Assembly (NCBI GenBank): GCA_947034885.2
Contig: OX344749.2
Coordinates: forward strand, 5,843,501 to 5,907,500
Length of the DNA stretch: 64,000 nt
Direction: 5' to 3'
Origin: Thuidium tamariscinum
Taxonomy: Eukaryota > Streptophyta > Bryopsida > Hypnales > Thuidiaceae
Shown piece by piece: positions 24,515 to 37,006 of the stretch. Below the pieces are notes generated by a model, which was not told where the DNA came from, searched no databases, and saw only the letters and a program-made list of their open reading frames with translations. A program made the translations under genes and the position numbers. Numbering within the stretch: the first letter of the stretch is position 1; the number at the start of each line of letters is the position of its first letter.

Positions 24515-26256
24515 ATTAACATTTAGTGTTGGTAACATTCACAAGATTGTTGACATTAGTGATGTGCTTTGTAATTAGTATTGCCAACACTAAATACCAT
24601 TATTAGTGTAGTGATAAAGCCTCATGCATTCTACAAAATATTGTACTTGAATAAATGAAGTTTTGCCGTGATAATCAAGCTAGTTATAAAAAATGATTCC
24701 TAAAATGTCAAAGATGTGTGGAATCCATCCTTGTTCCATCTCATTGATAGTCTTAGGTTCATTCCTATGCTTTTTTATTCATACTAATGTAATGCTTTCA
24801 ATGTATTTCAACAATGAGGGGAAATACCATCTTTAGCTAAAGAACATTAAGAAAAAAAGTCTCTTGCATATTCAATATATTAAAAAAAATACTACATTAA
24901 TAGAAGTCAATTCGTAAAGAGATGATCTCCTAATTTAACAATCAACTATCAAAACCTATCAAGACATGACTATATACCAATGCTATTCACTATAACAAGT
25001 ATAATGCTTATACACAATGAGATCACAATTGTTCCATCCAACTGCCTTGTGAATATAATTGCATAGTATATATAACATTGGATAGTAATCGGTAGAAATC
25101 TTATTGAATTCCTTTTGAATTAGCATGAAAAAAATATTCTATTGGATTTAAGTTATTCTTAAAAAATACAAAATCAACATTTTACATTGAGGGTTGAGAC
25201 ATAATACTTCAGAAGGATGTATGCAAAAAATACAAATTTCATATATAGACTAGATAATGGCCATTGAAGGTACTAATATGGCTTGAATGATCACTTGCTT
25301 GAATTGCATAGTGACAAGAACAAGTCTTTTAGGTTGTATTTGTACTTATCATGGCCAATATTGTTCCTAATGACAACATCTAAAATTCCCAATCCTTGGT
25401 GTGGTTGTATTTGTCAATTAGTTTGTATTTTGTACCACATGATTGTCATTTTTGAATGGTATCCATCGTATTTTTGATTGGTGTCCATTGACCAATTATA
25501 CTACATTAATTATACATTAATTATTATTGCTTTCCAATCTTCACAAGGAATCAGATTACATAAATGAAGGTTGGAGAATTTTATAAAAAGTGGCACAAGC
25601 TACAATTTATAATTTGCTTGCAGCCAATCATCAAACGTGTCATCAAACCCCATAGTGGAGAGAATTCTAGTCATGGCCATTGCATTCCTACCAATATCTC
25701 AACAGAATTGGTCTCATGAGACTCAAATAAACCAAAGTACTATCTAGATATTCATGAGACTCAAATAAGCCAAGGTACTAGATACTTAGTGCTTAAATGC
25801 ATCCTTAGAAGGATCACCAAATGCACTCACTTGTAAAAAATATGAGAAAGAAGATCATAATTCTTCACTCCATGTTGTGCACTAAGAGTTCAAACTCAAT
25901 CTTGTCCTTCTATCTAAGCAATGCCAAGTCCATTTCTCACTAGGGTTACGATAGGAAATTGAATAGATTTAAGCCCAAAATCAAACTCTAACTTTACATT
26001 GGTTTTTAATTAGAAAAAATTTGAACTTTCGATCACTGGAAGTGCAACCCAAAGTACCATCTGAATAGATACAAGAAAACTCAAATTTAAACATTCAACA
26101 TCTTTCATCAAACTTGTCAATGGTGACACTTTTATTAAAAAAAATGTGATTTTATAAAACTTATTTTTGTAGGTAGGCTACATAAATCTCATTTCATTCA
26201 TTTCACCATTATCAATCATCAAATTTATTCCACACAGATGAGGAATTAAATGCTTG
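24515..26256. other. AT-rich intergenic DNA
   Basis: No gene is recognised. Just after the preceding element, TTTAGTGTTGGTAAC and GCCAACACTAAATACC (about 24520-24600) form another inverted pair. A CATGAGACTCAAATAA segment is repeated near 25710-25770. The rest appears featureless. Confidence 0.35.
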
Positions 26257-26700
26257 CATTAGAGAAAATATGGACTCTCCGGAGGGCCGCTAAGAACTGC
26301 CGGAGAGACCCATCGAAAAGATTTATTTTCATTTTGACAGTTTTTTTCCCCTATTGACGTTCATGTCAATTTTGCTGTTGTCAGAGCATTTAATCGTAAA
26401 GGAAATACAAAAAAAATTCAAGTTGCAGCTTCCAGCTTCCAGGTGGACTGCGAAAGAGGGAACCTGTCATCTCTCCCTAACAGATCTAGAATTAAAAAAG
26501 AAGAGATGCTTAAGATATTCACACAAGTTGAAAGGCATATCTGTCAGTAATTTCATCCTTTCTATAGCTCACTAGAGGTGTAGTACAGGTGTAGTAATTT
26601 CATCCTTTCTATAGCTCACTAGAGGTGTAGTACAGGTGTAGTAATAGACTAGCTTGTCAAAGTCTGGCGGCCCTCCACAGAGTCCATATTTTCTCTAATG
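26257..26700. mobile_element. 444-bp element with long terminal inverted repeats
   Basis: CATTAGAGAAAATATGGACT opens the element and its complement closes it at 26700. The arms match for roughly 34 bp with few mismatches, and each includes GGAGGGCCGC or its complement. No clear target duplication is visible. Non-coding. It abuts the leader region of the downstream actin gene. Confidence 0.65.
26547..26640. repeat. Perfect 47-bp tandem duplication
   Basis: The 47-bp unit beginning GTAATTTCATCC and ending ACAGGTGTA occurs at 26547-26593 and again at 26594-26640, followed by a few bases of a third unit. The copies look identical, so the duplication is young or being homogenised. It lies inside the 444-bp inverted-repeat element. 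Confidence 0.85.
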
Positions 26701-27236
26701 TTAAAACCTGGGCTACTCAAGAACACAAGAACTTTGCTGCACTCCTTCCGGTCCGGGAGGGGTGAACCTTCTTCCCTCATCCACAAATTCCAATCCGGAA
26801 GCAAGCCACTGCACCAACCCCGCCAGTTTTGAAGGCCAACTTGATTCCAAGCCCGCCAAGGTAGGAACCCAGCGCAGCGAGCTCTCATCCTGCCCAGATT
26901 CTCCTTCCACTCACTGCTCACTTCCACTCACCAGCGGCTCTCGCAGGTCCTCCCGCCATCTCTCTCCGGTGGCATTTCATCCCTTTCGTGAGCTCTTCTA
27001 ATTTGGAAGTCACTGAATAGTAGACGGGATAGTGGAGATTGTTGAGTAAATGTCCGCTGTCGGTGGAAGTAATATGATCGCAGAACTGTGTTAGTAATGG
27101 CAGTGGATACGGTATTGCTCTCCAGGGCAGAGGAGGTGGAGTGATGAATGCCTCTTCCGATATTTAATTTTGTCGTCCTTGCTTCCGGCGTGCTAATGTT
27201 GTATGGTGGTGTTGATATTCAGGTTGTTTTTTTGCA
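26701..27236 (+). promoter_or_regulatory. Promoter and leader of the divergent actin gene
   Basis: A GC-richer stretch (about 26740-27000) is followed by a region aligning with the leader intron of the second actin gene. A probable leader-intron acceptor, GATATTCAG, ends at 27222, 14 bases before the ATG, exactly as in the paralogue. The leader donor could not be placed. A 5' UTR intron is usual for plant actin genes. Confidence 0.5.
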
Positions 27237-29890
27237 ATGGCTGATGGGCAGGCTTTGGTGTGCGACAGTGGATCCGGAATTGTCAAGGTGTGCTTTGATC
27301 GCAATGCTACATGGTTACGGGGTTCATGTATGTCGGTTTTGTTAGAATCGATGAGTCCACATGCTGAATATCTCGTTCAGCTCCTGTTCCAGAAAATCAT
27401 GGGTTCCGATGCACTTGGAATGCGCGAATTGCTATTGAAACTGCAAGCTCCACGGTATCAAGTGACTCGTGGAGCCTTTTAACTTATCTGGATGTTGCAC
27501 TGCAGGCCGGTTTCGCTGGAGATGATGCTCCCCGTGCGGTGTTTCCCAGTATCGTCGGTCGCCAAAGGTACTACGGTTCGCGAGAGTGGACGGGACAGAA
27601 AGACGCGTACGTGGGCGACGAGGCCATATCGAATAGGGGTGTCCTGATCCTGAAGCATCCCATTGACCGCGGAGTGGTGAAGAATTGGGACGACATGGAA
27701 AGGATCTGGCACCATGCCTTCTATAACGAGTTGCGTGCGGCTCCGGAGGAGCACCCTGTTCTGCTGACCGACGCTCCGATGAACCCTAAGGCGAACAGGG
27801 AGAAAATGACTCAGTTCATGTTCGAGACGTTCAACGTGCCCGCCATGTTCGTGGGACTTCAGGCCGTGCTTTCCCTGCACGCCAGTGGCCGAACCACGGG
27901 TAAGCCGAGGAAATGCGAAGCGTATCGTTTCGGTTGGCTGACCAGGGAGTTTGTGCGGAACTGGTCTGATTGTACGCAGTGATTGTAGGTTTTCTATTCC
28001 TTGTAGTTGGTGAGACTGATTATTTTGGAGACTTCAGGTTTCGTGTTGGACAGCGGAGATGGTGTGACCCACGCGGTGCCCATCTTCGAGGGCTACGCGG
28101 TTCCCAACACCATCCTTCGTTTGGATTTGGCCGGTCGTGACTTGACGGACGCCCTGATGAAGATCCTGACGGAGCGAAGCGGTCTCTCTTCCACGACGAC
28201 TGCGGTTCTGGAAATCGTGCGTGACATCAAAGAGAAGCTTGCATATGTTGCAATTGACTTCGAGCAGGAGAGCAGCAGCTCAACGGTGGAGGAGAGCTAC
28301 GAGTTGCCTGATGGCGAGCAGCTCACTATCGGTACTGAACGTTTCTGGTGCGGGGAGGGTCTGTTCAATCCATCGCTGATCGGTATCGAGGCAGTGGGCA
28401 TTCACGAGGCTACCCACAACTCGATCATGAAGTGCGACGAAGATATCCGTAAGGATCTGTACGGCAACATCGTGTTGGCTGGCGGTTCGACGATGTTCCC
28501 TGGCATTGCGGACCGTATGAGCAAGGAGATCACCGCGCTAGCACCGAGCAGCATGCAGATCAATGTGGTGGCCCCTCCGGAGAGGAAGTACAGTGCGTGG
28601 ATCGGAGGATCGATTTTGGCTTCGCTGAGCACTTTCCAGCAGGTACGTGTTGGTTTGACATTAGAGTGCTATCTTTTGGTTCTCAGGGTATTCGGTTCCG
28701 GTCTGGATTGCGTCCAATGCTTTTGGTCCTGACTGTCGTATGGTATGCGCAGCTGTGGATTACCAAGAACGAATACGATGAGTCGGGCCCCTCGATTGTG
28801 CACCGGAAGTGCTTCTAGAGCAGTGCGTTCGGCGGACTTCGTCTCCTTGCGTGCAGACTCGTATCCTCCGGGAAGCCCTTGGTCTCTTGCTCACGTCAGT
28901 TCTTTGAAGTAGCTTGGTAGGAAAATAAAATGAAGTGCATAAATAATATTCAGCAATGGATATTCTAGTCGAGTCGACTTGAACGGTCTTACCTAGTCAA
29001 CATAACTTTCACACTAAGGAACACTGAATTAATATCTGCTCAATAAAGTGTAGGAGATCGATTTGTGGGAAGGGAGTCGGACCGATTTTCTGGAGGCTGT
29101 TCGATTGAGGAGCATTTCCCACTTTTTCTGTTGTTTCCGTCATTGGAAGATCGGTGCATCAGTTCGACGTACTCGTCTTTCGGGCTTGACCTCTCAACAA
29201 TGCGATTCTGTGCTGTGTACATACGTTTCTGTTGCTGTAGCATCCAACGGGCTTCCATTTTGCTTCAACAATATTGTTCATTAATTGTAGGGCGGTGTAG
29301 ATCGAGTATTGGACACCGTGTGCTTGCTGACTGTGTAAATGTTGACCGGTACTCCTGACCTGCCTGCAATATTTGTAAATATCGTGACCTGGAAAGTAAT
29401 CATAGATTCTTATCGGAATCGTCGGTTACAGGAAGAAGGTGCATGCAACAGACTGAAGCACATCCATGAGATGAACAATTCGGTGTGGATCCGCTTGAGT
29501 TCGCTTCAATCTGTGTATTGTTAGGGAAGTCCTGCTTGAAGTGAAATTTGACAGCCAGGTTTGTTGTGGTGTGAGAAATCGTTTGTGAATGTGCTTTCAT
29601 TCATGAATTCCCAGCATCAATTCTTCCATGCAGACAGAGTTTAATTCTACTCCTGTGAATGTATCGATATTTAATTTGGTGAGGTTGTGAACGTTGAATT
29701 CATTCGGTTTTCCAGTGGTTACTTGTTGGTACGTGTTTGGGAAATCTTGTTTGGAGTCCACTCCAGCAGTGAGTGGATCGGAGAACCTGCTCTTCGAAAG
29801 TCATGACTGTATTTTGCCTGTCAGCGGAAACGACAGACCGACTCTTCATTCGGAATCCGCATGTTTTAGCAAGTGGAAAAAAGGTTTGTC
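26990..29890 (+). repeat. Segmental duplication unit 1 (actin region)
   Basis: Leader, exons, introns and downstream sequence up to about 29890 align in order with about 39960-42610. Shared non-coding marks include GTATGGTGGTGTTGA before the ATG, CAGTGCGTTCGGCGGACTT after the stop and GACAGACCGACTCTTC-type sequence near the distal end. The unit therefore covers about 2.9 kb here and 2.65 kb in the second copy. A putative AATAAA poly(A) signal lies at 28924-28929. Confidence 0.8.
27237..28818 (+). CDS. Divergent actin paralogue with altered D-loop
   Basis: Exons 27237-27287, 27506-27899, 28038-28642 and 28753-28818 total 1116 nt and 371 residues, with the same intron positions as the canonical actin gene at 40159. 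Nucleotide-site motifs are kept (GSG phosphate loop, [21 protein letters not shown]). About a fifth of residues differ from the neighbour by eye, very high for actin. The N-terminus lacks three residues ([14 protein letters not shown]). The D-loop reads [15 protein letters not shown] instead of [15 protein letters not shown]. The normally conserved, methylated His73 (muscle numbering) is Arg in HPIDRGVV. There is one inserted residue near TERSGLSS and a 4-residue deletion near EQESSSST. There is no stop or frameshift. It may be a functionally diverged actin or a gene in early decay. Confidence 0.85.
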
Positions 29891-30140
29891 CCCCACCTGA
29901 GTGGCTGGTGGCCGCTGGTACTTTACATACAGTATTGCAGTATATCCAAGCATCGATTCACCAATCACCACCAGGTGATTCTTTGGGGGGTGAACAACGA
30001 CTTTCATTCTAGAATCCAACCAGGTCAGACAAACTTTGAATCATTTGATTTTGTTCATCATTTCATCCATCCACCAGTTTCATCTTTAATACAGTACTTA
30101 GAATTAGTGAACTTTATTCAAACTCTAAGCTGACCACATA

Positions 30141-30746
30141 AGGTAGGCGGCTCTAAAAGCGACTCTTTAAGGGCTGATCCGCCTTTTTCACAGGTTTACG
30201 TTCAAAAAAATATTTTTATCTCATTTTTCAGAGAAAGAAAAATGAAAGCTTGACGTAACACAAGTGGTTTCATATTTTTTGAAGCAATTTGGAATTAGTT
30301 ATGAATTTTCAAAGATTTATGTAGTAGGTACCTATTGTTGACATGTAGCCCTTGTAAAATCCACTCATATGTGGTCTGAAAAAAGATATGGCATTACCAT
30401 AAACAAACATTGTGGTATGCTTAAATGGATAGAGAAGGTTTCTAAATGTGATCCTTTCTAAATCTTAAAGGAAAGAACAAATCTTTCAATAATTTCAGAT
30501 TTTGTAGTACACTTAAGAAGGTGGTTGGTCCATCAAATCTTATTTTGAAATTATTGAATGAATGGCTATCCACTAAATTAAAAACGAATCCACTATGGCT
30601 CTTAAACCAACCATTAAAGAACTATGAACGAACCCTTGCAAAGCTCTGACACAACTAGGAATCCATTACATGACAAGCTCATATCCATTTCAAAGCCAGC
30701 TAGGGGTCCATTTGAAGAGGAGGGTCTGAATTCGAGCCACCTATCT
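30141..30746. mobile_element. TA-flanked MITE, AGGTA family, copy B
   Basis: A 606-bp element with ends AGGTAGGCGGCTCT and, at the right, GAGCCACCTATCT. TA flanks both sides. The inside shares ACACAAGTGGTTTCATA and GAATTAGTTATGAATTTTC with copy A. It sits immediately after the duplicated actin segment, as copy C does after the other actin gene. Confidence 0.65.
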
Positions 30747-30842
30747 TAATTATTTCTGTGACTTGGGAAGGACTAAGGAAGTAGTAAGCAATTCACTTTG
30801 GGTTTTTTGAAAACTTGAGCAAGGTCTTATGACTATGGAAAT

Positions 30843-31126
30843 CATTGGGGGATTTTTGAAACCATTGAAAGACTACGGGTTCCCGGACTGCGGGAATGCA
30901 GTTTTTGTCGTGTGAACAGGAATCCTACGTGGTCGAGAGAGTGCCACATCATTAAAAAAATTGAATTTTTGTGTGGGGCTTCTTTTCATATTTCAAGACC
31001 ACCCAATTTTTTTATTTTTTTTGGGGGGGGGATAAATGTTGGCCTGACAACGGTCAACAATTACGGGAAGAGTTTTAGGGAACAACCCTGAAACAACCCT
31101 TTGGAGGCCTCAAATCCCCTCTAATG
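30843..31126. mobile_element. ATTAGAGGGG-ended MITE, copy 2
   Basis: The left end CATTGGGGGATTTTTGAAAC and the right end GAGGCCTCAAATCCCCTCTA then ATG form imperfect inverted repeats. Internal marks are GACTACGGGTTCCC, a CACGTGG-like segment (TACGTGGTCGAG) and AACAACCCTGAAACAACCC. It also holds a short G run. Non-coding. Confidence 0.5.
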
Positions 31127-32563
31127 TGTAATTTTTGGATAAGATTTTTATGATGGTTGCTATTATATTTGACATCAATATGGCAAAACTTTTCAATATC
31201 AATGTGCAATTGTGTAGCTTAAAATTGTAGTATACCTTAAATGAGGTTGTTTGTTTGAATGTTTGATATTGTTATCTAGAAAGATTTGTATGAGGAAGGG
31301 TGCAAAGACTTTGTCTTATGGCGGGTGGTTGCCAAAAAACACATGAATGTTTTATTTTATAAAAAATAAAAAAAATCATTTTCAACAAAACTAGAAATCG
31401 GCCATTTGGAAAGATTTTTTGGTTACAAGATTTGACCAAGAACATACATGAGGTCAATACTATGATCTCTAATGATTAGAAGTGCATGTGCAAGAGAGGT
31501 TTATTTGTGTGAATGTGGAAGGATATTAAAAAAATATTTTTAGATGCCCTTTAGTAGGAACACATTTGTCTACTACAAAAATATACTTCAAAAATTTCAC
31601 CTAAAAATCATCACATAAAACTACTCAATTGTATTTTTTAAAACCCTATAAATCAAAGTGTGACAAACTGAAAAATCAACATTTAAATATATATATTTAA
31701 AATTTTAAGATAAAGAATAGAACTACAATTTAGATATTTAGAAATTGATTTTTTTGTTTTTAGTATTGGATTGAAGATTGAAAAGTTACCACATCCTAAA
31801 ATCAAAATGCAACAAAAATGGCAAGGTTTTTTTTCAATCATCCACCTAGCACTTGAACCTACAACATACAAGATATTGAATTCCAAAGTATTTATCAACT
31901 AAAATTTTGAAATCAACTTTTATTTTTACTTTGGCTATGGCAATGGCAAAAGGCAAACTATTGTATTCTTAAAGAAGATTAATTGATATCATTTAACTTT
32001 TTTAAATGATGCCTATTTAAAAACATTTTAACCATTCAATTTTTGAATAATGAGTGACATGAAAGTTAGGAGGATTTTTGTATTTTGTAGGCAATGAAGG
32101 TAGAAAGTACATTTAGGTCATTATTTAAAGTCAATTTTGAAATATTCCAATTAAAACAAAAATGGCAAGATATATATTACTTACCAAAATATTCTCACTA
32201 TAAATCTCAATTTCTTGTAAAGTTATTAGTGGTTTTGTTTTTATAGGCCCATTAGTAGAGGCTACATTTCCTTGATGGGAAATTTTGGCAAACTCATAAG
32301 GAAAAAATAGGCGAACTCCATTGGAACTTCAAAGAATTGCAGGCTATGGCTTGGGTAGTAATTGAGTAGTGATGGTTATAACAATTTCAATTCTATCCTT
32401 CTTACCATTCCACCTACTCTTGGACAATTATAAAAGTGCTAAACTACTTTTGGAAGTCGTGCACAATTGATTGTTTGATTGCAAGGTGAATTGAAAAGAT
32501 TTTGCACTCGGAATGTATTCTCTAGATCCCAGTTGAAGTGGTGACTATAGTGCAACAAAACAA
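31127..32563. other. AT-rich intergenic DNA, nothing recognised
   Basis: No gene is recognised. Short minus-strand frames at 31272-31457 and 31683-31898 have no recognisable motif. The composition is that of the surrounding repeat-derived DNA. Confidence 0.35.
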
Positions 32564-32896
32564 CACTGTAGAGGATTTTCAGCTGTTGTACAAGACTGCG
32601 AGTTCCCAAATGCTGGGAACGCTAGGAACGCGATGCTGATGTGGTTGAGCGATTGCCACGTCAGAAAATAATATAATTTTATTAATTTTAATTAAATATT
32701 AAATATTTTTTAAATATTTTTTTAAATCATTTTTTTTCCCTTTAATACATTCTGAAGTTTTTTGGAAAAAAAAATTTTAATTTTTTTTTTTCAAAATTCA
32801 AAAATTCAGACCAGCAGGGGGCTGGTCTGCAACAGTGGGAACAATTTCGGGGAACACCCCTGAAACGGTCTTCTGGGGGCCAGGAATCCTCTTATG
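32564..32896. mobile_element. ATTAGAGGGG-ended MITE, copy 3
   Basis: It shares with the copy at 30843 the order GACTGCGAGTTCCC, GATGTGGTTGAGCGATTGCC, an AT-rich middle, then ACAATTTCGGGGAACACCCC and TGAAACGGTCTTC. The ends are diverged (TAGAGGATTTTCAG and GGAATCCTCTTATG). Non-coding. Confidence 0.5.
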
Positions 32897-35800
32897 ATTA
32901 TGATTATCAACTCAAATATTAAACTCAAATGCTCTTGTTGTTTTGAATGCAATTTTTAGGTTGCAATTGATCTAATTGGAGACATTATTTTGAAAAAGCA
33001 ACATGATTAAACATGGGTTTGAAGCCTAGGTTAAGATTGAATGGTTTCATTTTATAGGTATGATGTTGTCAAATTAGTTTGCATGGTTGTCATTGGCACT
33101 AGCTCTTAGTAACTACCTTGTAATAAATTTACCTAAAAACTTGTACAAAAATATTCTTTATTATTAGCAATTTATAGTCAAAGTGGTTTGAAACTAATTG
33201 ATTGAGAAAACTAGGCCCAAAGAACTTGGTCAATACCAACCAAGTATTAGCCTATTCATAAACTTGAAATCAAACATCCTGGCAAATGGATTCCAATCGG
33301 GAAGTAATTTTTGGATTTGCAGACATTGACAATTAGATTCAAATTGATTTGAAGCTACCTAAAGAGTACTTTGACTTTCATAATATTTTTTTTCAATTTC
33401 TTGCATTGATTGACAATGTGCTATTGACTTGTCGAGTTTAAGAAAAAATTGAAACCTTAATACAAAATTTGTTGTTCTAAGCAATCCTTGTGATTGTTAC
33501 TAAAGTCTAGAATGGATAGTATTATACTAAGTATTTGAATACTTGAACTATTGACGAGGTTGGTTTTGTTGATTTTAATTGAAGTATTTAGGATGTGATA
33601 TCTCATTGTATATGATCACAAGTCTCATGTTTATAGTTATAAATTGTGTTGAGTTAGAGTATTTTAGTAGATGATTAGTTTGTACTATAAGTTGCATATA
33701 TTGAATATAGGAATAGTAGTATAGAAATTAGTGATAAGGAATTGATTAGGCCCAAGCAATATTTTTTTGCTAAGAGACAGTGAATCTCTCGATTACAAGT
33801 TCATGAAATCTTTGCATTGGACACACTTAGTGAGACTTTCTGAAATTGAAGAGGTCTTAGTCATGCCAATAATTATGAGATTCAAAATTGGATTTTTATA
33901 TAAAGAATACAGTTATCATTGTTCTTAGTCTTTTTTAACAATAGTTTATGAAGTTGGTGTTCTTATGGACTTTAGTGAAATTGTTAGGAGACAAATATTT
34001 TGTTTTGTTATATTATTTGAAGGAAAGATTATTGGAACACTTATAAAATTCTTGAATGATTTGTAATAGTTTGTGAGTTGCTATCAGAATATATATTTTT
34101 TAATTTCACAATTTTGTGCATGAATGGAACTTGAACACTATGATGAAAGGCAATCTATTGAAGGATTTGAGAATTTGCAAACCTTTTTGGAAGCATGTCA
34201 TTTTTTGAATGCTAGACAAAGTTTTGAAAGGTTATTAGTGAATAGTTCATGTGATACAAAATATCATTGCTTGATCTTGATTTTTAAAGCATGGCTTCTA
34301 TACAAGGAAGAAAGTTGTTGCCAGTTGGGGGATGATGCTTATTTATCCCTAAAATAGAAAAATTCTTGTTAAGCCTAGAAAATGGGAGCTTGAAAGATAT
34401 TAATACATTTTTCCTATGTTTTGGAATGTACCTACTCAAAATTAGCAAGATAGAAGTTTTTATTTGACAGATTGCAATATTATTTGCTTTTATAATATTC
34501 AATAGTATTTATTGAACTTTAGCCATTATTTGTAGTTTTAGATTTTGATACTACTAATACTATCCATATGTCCTTCAATGTAATCAAGAAATCTTAGATA
34601 GTTACACATATATTCAATTTATGGTTGGATGTTTTTGAAATTAATATACAATGTATGAACATGTATCTCATGAGTGGTAAAAATATAGTTATTTGCTAAT
34701 TTGGTGCTTGGATCAAAGTAACACTGCCCTAAACAAACGTCAAAATATCAGTTGTATGTAGTGTAAAAATCTCACTTTAGGACAAGTTAAAGTACTTCAA
34801 TCTTGTAAAGAAACCCTAGGGAAATAAATCTTGTAACTTCAAATGGAATGGGATTGATATCATTATTTTGTCTAATTAGAAGTGAGGATTTGGAGTAGTG
34901 TTTTCTTTTCTTGGCAATTTGGTGCAAAATTGCACCAAATTTTTTGGCTTGGAACTAAGCCTATAGAAAATAAATAGTAAAATTTTGGATGAAATCGCCA
35001 ATAAACTTTACATCTTTTAAAATAATGGATGAAATTACCAAATAATGGATGAAAATAGAATGATAGATATATATTATGCACTAATATGATATTTTCTATC
35101 CAATATATGGATGGATGTTGAAATTTGGAGCTCCACAGTAAAATGGAGTATTGCCACTTTGGCACTTCATAAAAAATGAAAAAAAACCCTGATTTGGAGT
35201 CACTTATGCAATAAATTGGTTGAGCTTGTCAATGTAAAGTAGCCATTATTTTTTTAGACCTAACAACATTAGGATATTTCAAACAATTAGGAATAAGGCG
35301 GAAACATCCATTTCCATCCATGTCCCCATTCCTGAATCCTAGAATATCACTAAATTTGTCCATAAGCATTCATTAAGTGTACTACAAATGTTTAATTCTA
35401 ATTTGTTAATGCAATTATAACACATATATGATTTTCATTCGTTGATAGCTGATTTCAGTAGAATTTAGTTCAGGGTACACCTATAGGACAGTTCCAATGG
35501 TCTAGGGAGTCAATACTTTGAAAATTTATAGAAATTACATTTTGCATTCAAAAAATTTAATTTTAAAAAAATATTCATGATTTTCTCTCACTAATACTAT
35601 AAAAATATTATTTTTACAAAAATGCATCCAGCTATGTTGAATTGCTTAAACTAACAATTTTGGGTGTTTCCACTATAACAACTAGAATTTACTTTACAAA
35701 ATAAAAAAGAAATCCACCCCTAAGCAAATTACAAAGCCTAAATCGTGTGGGGCAATTTTTTCAAATCTATTTTTTCCTTATGAAGAAAAAAAAACTTTCA

Positions 35801-36099
35801 TTTACAAATGATTGAGAACTTCACTATTGTAGTAATTTCACATAGTTGAGTGACTGCTCTATGTGATAATATTTAATGATTAATTTTATAATAATTTGAA
35901 ACATTTTATTATTATTATTATCACTAATTTTTTATAAAAATAAATTAAAATTTTATTATTATTTAGAAATCTAGCCAACAAGAAATTAGTTCACAACTCT
36001 TAGGAAACAACCTTGAAACAGTCTTTATATGGCCTAAAGGAAACACTTAATGCCTAAAATAGTCTTGACTACTCCTTCCTCTATCAACAAGCCCCCCCC
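32897..36099. other. AT-rich intergenic DNA with two dispersed repeats
   Basis: No gene is recognised. About 34885-35196 matches about 52205-52440 (shared GATATTTTCTATCCAATAT-type and GCCACTTTGGCACTTCATA segments). About 35461-35690 matches about 38684-38895 (shared CTATAGGACAGTTCCA-type and TTTTGGGTGTTTCCACT segments). About 35985-36050 resembles one half of the ATTAGAGGGG-ended family. A short plus-strand frame at 34124-34357 has no recognisable motif. Confidence 0.4.
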
Positions 36100-36386
36100 C
36101 ATTAGAGGAGATTTGAAGCCTCTAGAGGGTTGTTTTCAAGAGTGTTCTTGAAATTGTTCCTGAAATGATTTCCAAAACTGTTGGCTACTATCAAACCAAC
36201 AATTATCAAAAATTTTAAATTAAAAAAAAATTGGTCCTAAAATGTGAAAAGAAGTCCAAATTTTTTTTTCAAAAAAATAAATTTAATGACGTGGGACTTT
36301 CTTGACCATGTTGGATTCTTGTGTTTTTGTGTTTCTACAATTTAGGAACTTGTAGTCTTTCAGAGGCTTCAAATCCCCCCTAGTGC
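36100..36386. mobile_element. ATTAGAGGGG-ended MITE, copy 4
   Basis: This copy has the clearest ends: CATTAGAGGAGATTTGAAGC at the left and AGGCTTCAAATCCCCCCTAG at the right. The left arm continues TCTAGAGGGTTGTTTTCAAG. The inside has GACGTGGGACTTTCTTGACC and GGAACTTGTAGTCTTTCAGA, in the same order as the other copies. Non-coding. Confidence 0.6.
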
Positions 36387-37006
36387 ATTGAATTTTATTT
36401 GGTTCAAGTTTATAAGCCCATGTCAAAAACATTGAGCATTCTTTAGACACATTGCAATGTTTTTCCCAATTCAATGAGTTGGAATCATGTCTTTTTTATT
36501 AAAAAATTATTCTAGTGAATTGGCTTAGCGTCTCAATGTAATGAAGTTGACACCAATTTCAGCCTTTTGTCTAAGTATAAGTAAGGATTTGAAGCCCTTA
36601 AACAAATTGTCCTAGCCTCTTAGCACATAGACCCTCCTTCTTCTATCTACAAAACCTTATCAAATTTTATTCCATTTGAGTTTACAAAACCATACTCTAA
36701 ATCTTTTTGGACACATTAAGGTGATGTAACTTTAAGATAACCACACCTAAAATTGCCCACTACAATTTTTTGTCTAAAATATACTCCCACTATTCATAAA
36801 GGTCTATGATTGCTTATAGACAACCTATTTCCAACACTTTGAAAATTCATAATTAATTTTATTCATATGGTGTCTTAAAAATGCATTATTAGAAAATCTA
36901 TAATTTTCTTTTCACTGCCAATAGGATCTCACAATAAAATTTTCAATATAATAATCAAAATCATGCTAAATTGCTTATTTGTATAATTAAAGTGTAGTTA
37001 CCTTAA

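Noticed and set aside
36092..36100. C homopolymer, also near 51247, and a G run near 31021
   Set aside because: Short homopolymers with no associated structure; they may vary with sequencing.
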